Assembly: GCA_947644305.1 (NCBI GenBank)
Contig: CANRYS010000017.1
Location: forward strand, 1-64,000
Source: an uncultured Roseburia sp.
GTDB taxonomy: Bacteria; Bacillota; Clostridia; Lachnospirales; Lachnospiraceae
Length of the DNA stretch: 64,000 bases
Direction of reading: 5' to 3'
Shown piece by piece: positions 57,519 through 64,000 of the stretch (positions are counted from its first letter, which is position 1; the number at the start of each line of letters is the position of its first letter). Under the pieces are notes generated by a model, which saw only the letters and a list, made by a program, of their open reading frames with translations, was not told where the DNA came from and ran no database searches. Position numbers and translations under genes: made by a program.

Positions 57519-57601
57519 GTGTGAAAAATAAATTTTTCACACGGCAATTTGTGTCTGCGCGCTGCTTGACACAAAGTTGCTTTATGCGCAAAAAGCAGCG
57601 C
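57519..57601 (+). promoter_or_regulatory. Leader with interleaved stems (possible attenuator or pseudoknot) before the GNAT gene
   Basis: A perfect 11-pair hairpin (57519-57529 with 57532-57542) is followed by two interleaved stems: TTTGTGTC (57548-57555) with GACACAAA (57568-57575), extendable by GCAA/TTGC with a one-base bulge, and GCGCTGCTT (57559-57567) with AAGCAGCGC (57593-57601). The last two cannot both form as simple hairpins but do as an H-type pseudoknot. Confidence 0.55.
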
Positions 57602-57625
57602 AGAAATGAGGATTTATATGTATAA
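57521..57625 (+). CDS. Possible 34-residue leader peptide
   Basis: A GTG start after AGAGGTG opens MKNKFFTRQFVSARCLTQSC then FMRKKQRRNEDLYV and ends eight bases into the GNAT gene (coupling possible). It runs through the paired region, so it could be a translated leader that controls the stems, a genuine small peptide, or chance. Confidence 0.3.
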   Translation: MKNKFFTRQFVSARCLTQSCFMRKKQRRNEDLYV

Positions 57626-58067
57626 TATACGAATGTTACAGGAACAGGATTTTTTAAGTGTTGCAGAAATGGAACGTGAAATTGCTATTATTTCATACCA
57701 AGATGAAGCCATAACGGATATTGATGCGCACATAAAAAGAATAGAGAAAGCATATAAAAAAGATAAAACTGGTATGCTTGTAGCAGTGGAAGAAAATAAA
57801 ATAATTGGTTGGCTATGGATGGACCGAAAGACAAACTTTTTAACCCGGGATGTTTACATTAATTTTAGAAGTTTTTATATAGATGAACAATATAGAGAGA
57901 CAAAATGTTCAAGTGAATTGTTGGGTAAAGGTATTGATTATGCGAAAAGTATTAATGCCAAATATATAGTTGGGAAAGTGAACATAAACAATATTGCCAT
58001 GCGTTCCGTATATAAAGCAAATGGATTTGAATCAAAACATATTACGATGGAGCTAGATTTAGAATAG
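57618..58067 (+). CDS. GNAT family N-acyltransferase
   Basis: About 149 residues. The GNAT fold is visible in order: MYNIRMLQEQDF strand and helix, GWLWMDRKTN strand, NFRSFYIDEQYRE, the acyl-CoA/ACP loop with CSSELLGKGIDYAKS (a Q/R-x-x-G-x-G/A variant), and the NIAMRSVYKANGFE end. An ATG at 57618 is preferred over the one four codons earlier because GAGGAT sits before it. Beside an acyl carrier protein it may take its acyl group from that protein and put it on an amine, perhaps the polyamine made by the upstream fusion. The substrate is not shown by the sequence. Confidence 0.78.
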   Translation: MYNIRMLQEQDFLSVAEMEREIAIISYQDEAITDIDAHIKRIEKAYKKDKTGMLVAVEENKIIGWLWMDRKTNFLTRDVYINFRSFYIDEQYRETKCSSELLGKGIDYAKSINAKYIVGKVNINNIAMRSVYKANGFESKHITMELDLE

Positions 58068-58112
58068 ATTTTCTAAGGTTATGTTAATACACGAATTTAT
58101 GCGAGGTGTAGA

Positions 58113-58364
58113 ATGAGCAGAGAAGATATTTTTTTAGAGATTTGTAGTAAGCTGAGTGAGATCAAAAATGGGGATAAGATTGACTTTTCATATTCTACTC
58201 CATTATTGGCTGAAGGAGGCATAATTGGGTCGCTGTCTGTAATTACTTTGGTCGATTGGTGTTATGATAAATACAAGGTTGATTTGATTGACGACGACCT
58301 CTCTTTGAACTATTTAGAGACGATAGGTGACTTGACCGAGTATATATATAATCAATCGAAGTAG
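58113..58364 (+). CDS. Acyl carrier protein-like, non-canonical phosphopantetheine site
   Basis: This 83-residue helical protein has the carrier-protein plan. The attachment serine is Ser40 in GGIIGSLSVITLVDW, where most carriers have D-S-L; here the preceding residue is Gly. The start follows GCGAGGTG. It sits between the GNAT and FkbH-like genes, as ACPs do in glyceryl- or methoxymalonyl-type loading cassettes. Whether it is phosphopantetheinylated is not known. Confidence 0.75.
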   Translation: MSREDIFLEICSKLSEIKNGDKIDFSYSTPLLAEGGIIGSLSVITLVDWCYDKYKVDLIDDDLSLNYLETIGDLTEYIYNQSK

Positions 58365-58386
58365 ATAATCAAGGATGAAGAATAAC

Positions 58387-59934
58387 ATGGCAAAAAGTAG
58401 TACGGGGAGCAAGAAAAAAACAATAAGAATATTAGTGGTTTCCGATTTTACCGTGGAACATTTTTTAGATGATGAATTACAGGGAAAGTTTGAAGAAAAC
58501 GACATTTGTCTTGAGACTTATTATATACAATATAATGTTTTAAATGGGGAAGGCTTTGAAAAGATAAAAGAGTATGACCTTGTGATTATATGGTTAAATT
58601 TATCAGATTATAGCGGGAATATTGAAAAAGAAGATGCGATATTTCATGAGTTAAATCTATTTTATAATAAGTTGAAAATGGATTGTGATATTTCAGTTAT
58701 ATGGATAGGCTTTGATTCTTATGAAGAGGATTTGTCTATTTTATACGGTAATGTTGTCAGTGAATCTAATATAAAATATAATTTGAATTATAAATTGGCC
58801 CGTGCTCTTGAAGTTGGAGATGTATTGATAAACTTAGAAAAAATTATTTCAAAAGTTGGGTTGACGAAGGCATACAATTTGAAATATAAATATAGTTGGT
58901 CGTGTGTTTATAATAAAAATGTGTTTTCTGAAGTAGCTTTAGAAATATTGAAGCAATATAAAATCATGAATCGTGACACACCTAAATGTGTTGTCTTAGA
59001 TTGTGATAATGTGCTATGGGGAGGCGTTTTATCAGAAGAGGGTATTGAGAATATTAAACTTGGAAATATTGGAGTCGGGAGAATCTACCAGGATTTTCAA
59101 CGGATTATATTACAACTATATAATCATGGTGTTATATTATCGATTGTAAGTAAGAATGATTTTGAGGATGTGAAGTCTGTATTTGATACGCATAGTGCCA
59201 TGATCTTAAAATTAAATCATTTTGCATGTATAAAAGTAAATTGGGAAAATAAAGTGGATAATATATTGCAAATCGCCAATGAATTAAACATTTCTTTGAA
59301 TAGTATGATTTTTATAGATGATTCAATATTTGAAACAAATTTGGTAAAGGAAATGTTACCAGAGGTGAAAACGATCTTATTTCATAAAATGACAATCTTT
59401 AATGATTTAAACTGTTTCAATTTGATGCGAGAAGTCGGTACATGCAGTGTGGAATATAGAAATGAAACATATAAAACCGATAAAGAGAGGGATAAATTAT
59501 TATCATTATCCAAAAGTTATGAAGAATATATAGATTCACTGGAAATGAAAATTGAAGTTAGAATTGCCAATGAATTTGATTATAATAGAGCTTCTGAGTT
59601 GTCACTTAGAACTAATAAGAGAACGAATGGAACTAGATATACTGTAGAAAAGCTTAAAGAAAGATTAAGAGATCCTTTGTATAGATTATATATCACCAAA
59701 GTAGCAGATAGATTTTGCGATTTAGGAATCGTTGGCGTTGTAGGAGTGTATGGCAAGGAGGAAGCAGCGGAATTAGATTTGTGCTGTTTGTCATGTAGGG
59801 CTTTAGGCAGGAATATTGAACATGTAATGCTTAACGAAATGGATAAAAAGTATAAGATCAAAAAAATTAAAACGCTAAATACCAAAAAGAATGACGATTT
59901 CTTGCTTTTTTTGAAAGATAGATATCCCGAATAA
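58387..59934 (+). CDS. FkbH-like HAD-IIIC phosphatase/acyltransferase
   Basis: About 515 residues. The N-terminal ~200 residues are an SGNH-like or FkbH N-domain; the HAD motif LDCDNVLWGGVLSEEG has its D-x-D at about residues 205-207, with the later KNDFEDV and FIDDSIFE motifs; the end has a GNAT-like fold (YTVEKLKER, GIVGVVGVYG, SCRALGRNIE). FkbH proteins take 1,3-bisphosphoglycerate, remove phosphate and load a glyceryl group on an ACP. With the ACP directly upstream that is the natural reading. AAGGAT sits before both possible ATGs (58375, 58387); spacing favours 58387. Confidence 0.85.
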   Translation: MAKSSTGSKKKTIRILVVSDFTVEHFLDDELQGKFEENDICLETYYIQYNVLNGEGFEKIKEYDLVIIWLNLSDYSGNIEKEDAIFHELNLFYNKLKMDCDISVIWIGFDSYEEDLSILYGNVVSESNIKYNLNYKLARALEVGDVLINLEKIISKVGLTKAYNLKYKYSWSCVYNKNVFSEVALEILKQYKIMNRDTPKCVVLDCDNVLWGGVLSEEGIENIKLGNIGVGRIYQDFQRIILQLYNHGVILSIVSKNDFEDVKSVFDTHSAMILKLNHFACIKVNWENKVDNILQIANELNISLNSMIFIDDSIFETNLVKEMLPEVKTILFHKMTIFNDLNCFNLMREVGTCSVEYRNETYKTDKERDKLLSLSKSYEEYIDSLEMKIEVRIANEFDYNRASELSLRTNKRTNGTRYTVEKLKERLRDPLYRLYITKVADRFCDLGIVGVVGVYGKEEAAELDLCCLSCRALGRNIEHVMLNEMDKKYKIKKIKTLNTKKNDDFLLFLKDRYPE

Positions 59935-60020
59935 GATTAACATTGAATTGGAAAATCGCAAGTGGGAGGCAGGTTCAAATTTAGTCGTCGAGTTAGCCTA
60001 ATTTAATATAAAAAAGTATG

Positions 60021-60093
60021 GGAACTGCTCATTTTCTTGTAGGGGGATCTTTGAATGAGATCTGACTGAAGAGGATGAGCGGTTTCATTTTTT
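60021..60093 (+). terminator. Terminator-like hairpin between FkbH-like and cas3 genes
   Basis: A ~12-pair stem from GGAACTGCTCAT with ATGAGCGGTTTC (some G-U), long loop, T run after. It shares AAAAAGTATGGGA and a CTCATTTTC left arm with the hairpin at 28903. Confidence 0.65.
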
Positions 60094-60211
60094 ATGTGTA
60101 TACAAAGGGTCTATGTCGAATTTTGTCGAAAAAATGTGCTTTATAATATACAAAAATTGTGTTATATTTTAAGGGAATAATTGGTATATAAAAAAGGGGG
60201 AGAAAAAAAGT

Positions 60212-62656
60212 TTGATAGCACATATTTCAGATGATGGATCTGATAGGGAGGAGTCCGTAGCGGAGCACACGGAAAAAACCGCTTTTCTATGCAGAGAAAA
60301 GGGAAAGAGATGCGGGATTTCACAGATCATGTCCTTGTGTGGAATACTCCATGATATGGGAAAGAATAAACAGAAATTTGATGATTATATTCATGGGGAT
60401 GAGCGGGAAAGAAAAAAACTGCGGGGCAAAATTGGACATGCTTCCACCGGAGCAAAATATATATATGACAGAAACCATGAGAGTTTAGGGAAAGAAAAAA
60501 TCTTTACCGAGCTGGTCACCTATGCGGTAGCTGCCCATCATGGTTTATTTGACTGTGTAAATGAAGAGCAAACGGATTTATTTTCTAAAAGGTTAAGTGA
60601 AGTGGAAGATTATGAGGAAGCCTGCCGTAATGCAGAACGTGATTATCTCCAGAAGTATGAACCAGAAAAGGTTTTTGAAAAGGCGGGAGAAGAATTTGAT
60701 CTGATCTGGGATAAGATGAAAAAAGTAGTTGAGACAGTAACCCCTCCTATATTGAAAAACGAAATACAAAACAAAGGAAAAGTGTTATCCGACTGCCGGT
60801 CTTTTTTGTTTGCCTCCCTGCAGCGGTTATTGTTGTCTGTATTGATCGACGCGGATTGGGAAACCACTGCGGATTTTATGAGTGATGTGGATACGCTGTC
60901 AAAGCGTATTGATATGGATCATAAAAAGATATTTGCCAAAGCCGGGGAGAATTTTGAGGCCTATATGAAGGAGAAGCGCTGTTCTATCCGCCTTTCTGAC
61001 CTGACGGACAAAGAGAAGGAGATCATAGAGGCAAGAGACCAGCTGCAGGAGGAGTGCAGAGAGTTTGCGAAGCACCCGGCGGGGATCTATTGTCTGCCAA
61101 TCCCGACAGGGGGAGGAAAAACGCTGAGCAGCCTGGCATATGCCCTGGAGTACTGCAGGCAGCATCCTGAGACAGAGCGTATTATATATGTGTCTCCATA
61201 TATTAGTATCACAGAACAGAATGCCAAAGTGTTCCGGGAGGCCATCGGCCAGGAGGAGTGGATACTGGAACATCATTCTTCTGTAGTCAAAGATACGGCC
61301 AATGAGGATAGGGATTACCAGCAGGAAGATTATCGGAAAAACCGGTTTGCGCAACAGGATATAAATTGGGAGGAACCTTTTATCTGTACTACCTTTGTGC
61401 AGTTTATGAACACGCTTTTTTCTGATCAGAGCAGATCCATCCGCCGTATGCACAGGCTGGTAAACTCGGTTATTATCATCGATGAGGTTCAGTCTATGCC
61501 CGTTAAATGTGTCCACACATTTAATCAGATGATGAATTTCCTGAATGCAGTGTGCAACGCAGATATTATTTTGTGTACAGCGACACAGCCAGCGCTAGGA
61601 GATGCGGTGTACCCTGTGTGTTATAGTGAACCTAAGTATATGATAAAGAATGCGGCGGCCTGGTTTACCCGGTTTGAGCGGGTGAAAATACATATTCCTG
61701 AACCTGGGAAGAAATATACCTTTGACAGTCTTGGGGATGAGATCAAATGTCGGCTGGGCAAGTACCGCTCCATTCTTGTGATATTAAATACCAAGTCAGC
61801 GGTGGGAAAATTGTATGATTTATTGAAAGAGCTGCCTGTACATGTGGAATATCTCACGACGAATCTATGTGCGGAGCACCGGAGCGACAAGATCGAAGAG
61901 GTAAAGAAAAAGCTCAGGGAGGGACAGGAGAAAGTTGTCGTCGTCAGTACGAATCTCATAGAGGCAGGAGTAGATATTTCCTTTGAATGTGTATACCGTT
62001 CTATGACCGGGCTTGACAGCCTGGCCCAGAGTGCCGGGCGGTGTAACAGAAATGGTGAGCTGAAATATGGGGTCCTGAAACTGATCCAGCTTGAAGGTGA
62101 AAATACCGGAAATATGGAAGAATTACTGCGTAATATCGGTGTCGCGGATCAGATTCTGTATAATTATCGGAAAAACGGCAGTGACGAGAGCCTGTTGACG
62201 CCAACATGGATGGATCAATATTTTAAAAAGTTGTATTTTGATTTCGAAGACAAAATGAACTTCCCGATAGGGCAAATGGATACGAGCATTATGGAACTTT
62301 TAACAAATGGTTTTCCCTGTACGGAGAAAAAGAACTGTATGAACCAGGCGTACAAAACAGCCGGCCGGGAATATCGGGTGATTGACGACCACTCTTTTGG
62401 TGTGATCGTGCCATACAAAGATGGGAATAACATCCTGGAGGCCATCCGTCAGTCCTCGGATCTGGCAGAAATAAAAGAGTGTATACGACAGGCGCAGAGG
62501 TATACGGTAAATGTGAGAGAAAACCAGTTCAAGAAATTTGATGGGCTCATTCAGCGCGTCAGTGAGAGTATCCCCGGTATATACATGGTGGCAGCTCCCG
62601 GAGCTTACACGGAAGAGCGGGGGATCACCGCAGAATGGGAACCGCTTATTTTTTAA
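60212..62656 (+). CDS. cas3: Type I-C CRISPR-associated helicase-nuclease Cas3
   Basis: This 814-residue protein is HD plus helicase. The HD nuclease (about 1-230) has AEHTEKTA and LHDMGKNKQKF and a later AAHHG; the SF2 helicase has Walker A PTGGGKT, IIDEVQSMP as the DEAD-like box, TATQPA, and STNLIEAGVDISF with AGRCNRNGE. It would degrade DNA marked by Cascade. A TTG start after GGGGGAG is used. Directly repeated TGTCGAA lies ~90 bases upstream. cas5c follows, the type I-C order. Confidence 0.95.
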   Translation: MIAHISDDGSDREESVAEHTEKTAFLCREKGKRCGISQIMSLCGILHDMGKNKQKFDDYIHGDERERKKLRGKIGHASTGAKYIYDRNHESLGKEKIFTELVTYAVAAHHGLFDCVNEEQTDLFSKRLSEVEDYEEACRNAERDYLQKYEPEKVFEKAGEEFDLIWDKMKKVVETVTPPILKNEIQNKGKVLSDCRSFLFASLQRLLLSVLIDADWETTADFMSDVDTLSKRIDMDHKKIFAKAGENFEAYMKEKRCSIRLSDLTDKEKEIIEARDQLQEECREFAKHPAGIYCLPIPTGGGKTLSSLAYALEYCRQHPETERIIYVSPYISITEQNAKVFREAIGQEEWILEHHSSVVKDTANEDRDYQQEDYRKNRFAQQDINWEEPFICTTFVQFMNTLFSDQSRSIRRMHRLVNSVIIIDEVQSMPVKCVHTFNQMMNFLNAVCNADIILCTATQPALGDAVYPVCYSEPKYMIKNAAAWFTRFERVKIHIPEPGKKYTFDSLGDEIKCRLGKYRSILVILNTKSAVGKLYDLLKELPVHVEYLTTNLCAEHRSDKIEEVKKKLREGQEKVVVVSTNLIEAGVDISFECVYRSMTGLDSLAQSAGRCNRNGELKYGVLKLIQLEGENTGNMEELLRNIGVADQILYNYRKNGSDESLLTPTWMDQYFKKLYFDFEDKMNFPIGQMDTSIMELLTNGFPCTEKKNCMNQAYKTAGREYRVIDDHSFGVIVPYKDGNNILEAIRQSSDLAEIKECIRQAQRYTVNVRENQFKKFDGLIQRVSESIPGIYMVAAPGAYTEERGITAEWEPLIF

Positions 62657-62738
62657 TAAATAAATGATGCCAGGGTCAAAAGGGATTTGCCCCCCAGCAT
62701 CAAGTAATTATAAAATTTTATGAGAGGAGGAGTGCAGA

Positions 62739-63485
62739 GTGGAAAAACCGAATATCATCGAGTACACCGTATTTGGGAGATATGCCTTATTTACAGATCC
62801 CCTGTCCAAGACAGGCGGAGAAAAATGCAGTTACCAGATACCTACCTACCAGGCGCTCAAGGGAATTACAGAATCCATTTATTGGAAACCGACGATCACA
62901 TGGGTTATTGACGAGTGCCGGATCATGAAATGGATCCAGACAGAGTCCAAGGGGATTCGGCCCATCAAATACAGCGGCGGGAATGACCTGTCTCTTTATA
63001 CTTATCTGAGGGAGGTGGAGTACCGGGTAAGGGCGCATTTTGAATGGAATGAGAACCGGCCGGACTTAGCCCATGACAGGAACGAGAACAAACATTATGA
63101 CATCGCCAGGAGAATGCTTGAGCGGGGAGGAAGAAGGGATATCTTTCTGGGTGCCAGGGAGTGCCAGGGATATGTAGAGCCCTGTCCCTTGGATGAGGGA
63201 GAGGGGGCATATGATAAGACAAACCTTTCTTTTGGCATTATGGTTCATGGCATTACGTATCCAGACGAAGCTACGCGGGAGGAAGAAAAGGGAAAAATGA
63301 CGGTCCGTCTGTGGAATGCACAGATGGAAAACGGGGTCATTCATTTTCCCCGGCCCGAAGAATGTGAGATCCGGCGAATCCTGCGCAGCGAAAAGCAGAA
63401 GACGTTTGTGCCTGGCAAGAATTTTTCAGGATTAGATGAATTTGAGGGAGGTGGTGCCTTTGGCATGGTTAAAGACCTTGGCTGA
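62739..63485 (+). CDS. cas5c: Type I-C Cas5 (Cas5c/Cas5d), crRNA-processing subunit
   Basis: This 248-residue protein starts at a GTG after GAGGAGG. The [13 protein letters not shown] start and [15 protein letters not shown], where the catalytic residues of Cas5c reside, with the later [12 protein letters not shown] and FGIMVHGI, match Cas5c. In type I-C there is no Cas6, so this protein cuts pre-crRNA and stays in Cascade. It overlaps the next gene by 26 bases. Confidence 0.93.
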   Translation: MEKPNIIEYTVFGRYALFTDPLSKTGGEKCSYQIPTYQALKGITESIYWKPTITWVIDECRIMKWIQTESKGIRPIKYSGGNDLSLYTYLREVEYRVRAHFEWNENRPDLAHDRNENKHYDIARRMLERGGRRDIFLGARECQGYVEPCPLDEGEGAYDKTNLSFGIMVHGITYPDEATREEEKGKMTVRLWNAQMENGVIHFPRPEECEIRRILRSEKQKTFVPGKNFSGLDEFEGGGAFGMVKDLG

Positions 63486-64000
63486 TACATACGATGTCTA
63501 TTCAGAACTGGCGGGGGTGATAAAAAATGACCAGCCTGTGCTGCTGCCCCTTTCCCATTCTACTTTTAATGCCCAGATCGAGGTGACGCTGGATGAGGAG
63601 GGGAATTTCATAGGCTCGAAAAAACTCGATAAGGGACCGGATGTCGTCACAATAATCCCGGTGACAGAGGATTCCGCAGCGAGAGGTAATGGCAATTTTC
63701 CACACCCGTTGTGTGACAAGCTTTGCTACGTGGCGGGGGACTACGCGTTGTATACAGGAGATGAGAAGAAAAAAGAATATTACGAGGCGTATATGGAACA
63801 GCTGCAGGACTGGGCAGAATCTGAGGATACACACCCAATGGTGCGGACGATATGGAAATATCTGCAGAAGAGGTCGCTGATCCATGATCTGACCCAGGAC
63901 CATACACTGGAGCTGAATGAAAGCGGAAGGCTTACGGACCATGTAAAATTACAGGGTTCCGGGCAGACCGGCGCCAATGTGAGGTTTATCGTCTATGGAA
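63460..64000 (+). CDS. cas8c: Type I-C Cas8c/Csd1 (partial, runs off window)
   Basis: A TTG start eight bases after GGAGG opens [19 protein letters not shown] and continues to the window end (about 180 residues visible) with [20 protein letters not shown] and [12 protein letters not shown], the usual Csd1 N-terminal features. It is the large subunit that recognises the PAM. The rest, plus cas7, cas4, cas1, cas2 and an array, would lie beyond the window. Confidence 0.92.
   Translation, partial: MAWLKTLADTYDVYSELAGVIKNDQPVLLPLSHSTFNAQIEVTLDEEGNFIGSKKLDKGPDVVTIIPVTEDSAARGNGNFPHPLCDKLCYVAGDYALYTGDEKKKEYYEAYMEQLQDWAESEDTHPMVRTIWKYLQKRSLIHDLTQDHTLELNESGRLTDHVKLQGSGQTGANVRFIVYG

Noticed and set aside
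60001..60211. Possible CRISPR repeat region before cas3
   Set aside because: Only a terminator and one short direct TGTCGAA repeat are present; no regular repeat-spacer pattern.
1..64000. tRNA, rRNA or intact insertion sequences
   Set aside because: None seen by eye; no cloverleaf, rRNA block or complete transposase with terminal repeats was found.

Overview
The window reads like a chromosomal segment of a low-to-mid GC Firmicute, most likely a gut Lachnospiraceae (Clostridia). Supporting signs are strong AGGAGG-type ribosome sites, frequent TTG/GTG starts, the neighbourhood of VanW, AIR-synthase-like, Lrp, aminotransferase, CheX, TrmL, MCP and MutS2, and secreted proteins with Fn3-like and Ig-like repeat tails. 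No rRNA or tRNA gene was seen.

Layout. (1) 1-5200: the end of a type I restriction-modification locus (hsdR tail, hsdM, hsdS), then a separately promoted AAA ATPase plus RloB-like (AbiL/RloAB-type) pair. (2) 5221-28713: mostly housekeeping and surface genes: O-antigen-ligase-like protein, B12-binding radical SAM protein, a TPR-like protein, a 36-residue membrane peptide, VanW protein, an AIR-synthase-like enzyme, Lrp regulator with aminotransferase, CheX, TrmL, a chemoreceptor, a two-component pair, MutS2, a secreted repeat protein, YhaM-like exonuclease, a large M26-like metalloprotease, and the RlmD-type rRNA methyltransferase. (3) 28714-30876: decayed remains of a mobile element (frameshifted ParB-like gene, broken small genes, TnpV-like remnant). 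(4) 31423-45795: a compact run of ten co-oriented genes. Five match a DNA phosphorothioation set in the order dndB-C-D-E-A. The four larger genes before them (sigma-region-4-like protein, PLD-helicase, DndD-like SMC ATPase, a small acidic protein) look like a PbeABCD-type interference module, with a 55-residue protein between them. An Mrr-type nuclease closes the run. (5) 45825-52300: a graveyard and defence patch: a truncated gene, an Abi_2/AbiF-like HEPN toxin with its own strongly promoted, terminated small RNA, a dead serine recombinase, an apparently intact Pycsar pair (membrane effector plus cyclase), a decayed second cyclase, and fragments of M23, MerR and RhuM genes. (6) 53063-55573: a secreted L-type-lectin protein. 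(7) 55937-59934: a small pathway-like cluster with a BpsA-SpeD fusion, a GNAT acyltransferase, an acyl carrier protein and an FkbH-like HAD protein. (8) 60212-64000: the start of a type I-C CRISPR-Cas operon (cas3, cas5c, partial cas8c); the array lies outside the window.

Together the window holds at least six distinct anti-phage functions around a core chromosome. The points I find most interesting are the polyamine/ACP/FkbH cluster, which by family logic could make a glyceryl- or acyl-polyamine; the AbiF-like HEPN gene with its leader RNA; and the Dnd/Pbe-like operon with a perfect 39-bp operator-like palindrome over the dndB promoter. All function calls rest on reading motifs by eye; no database search was run.
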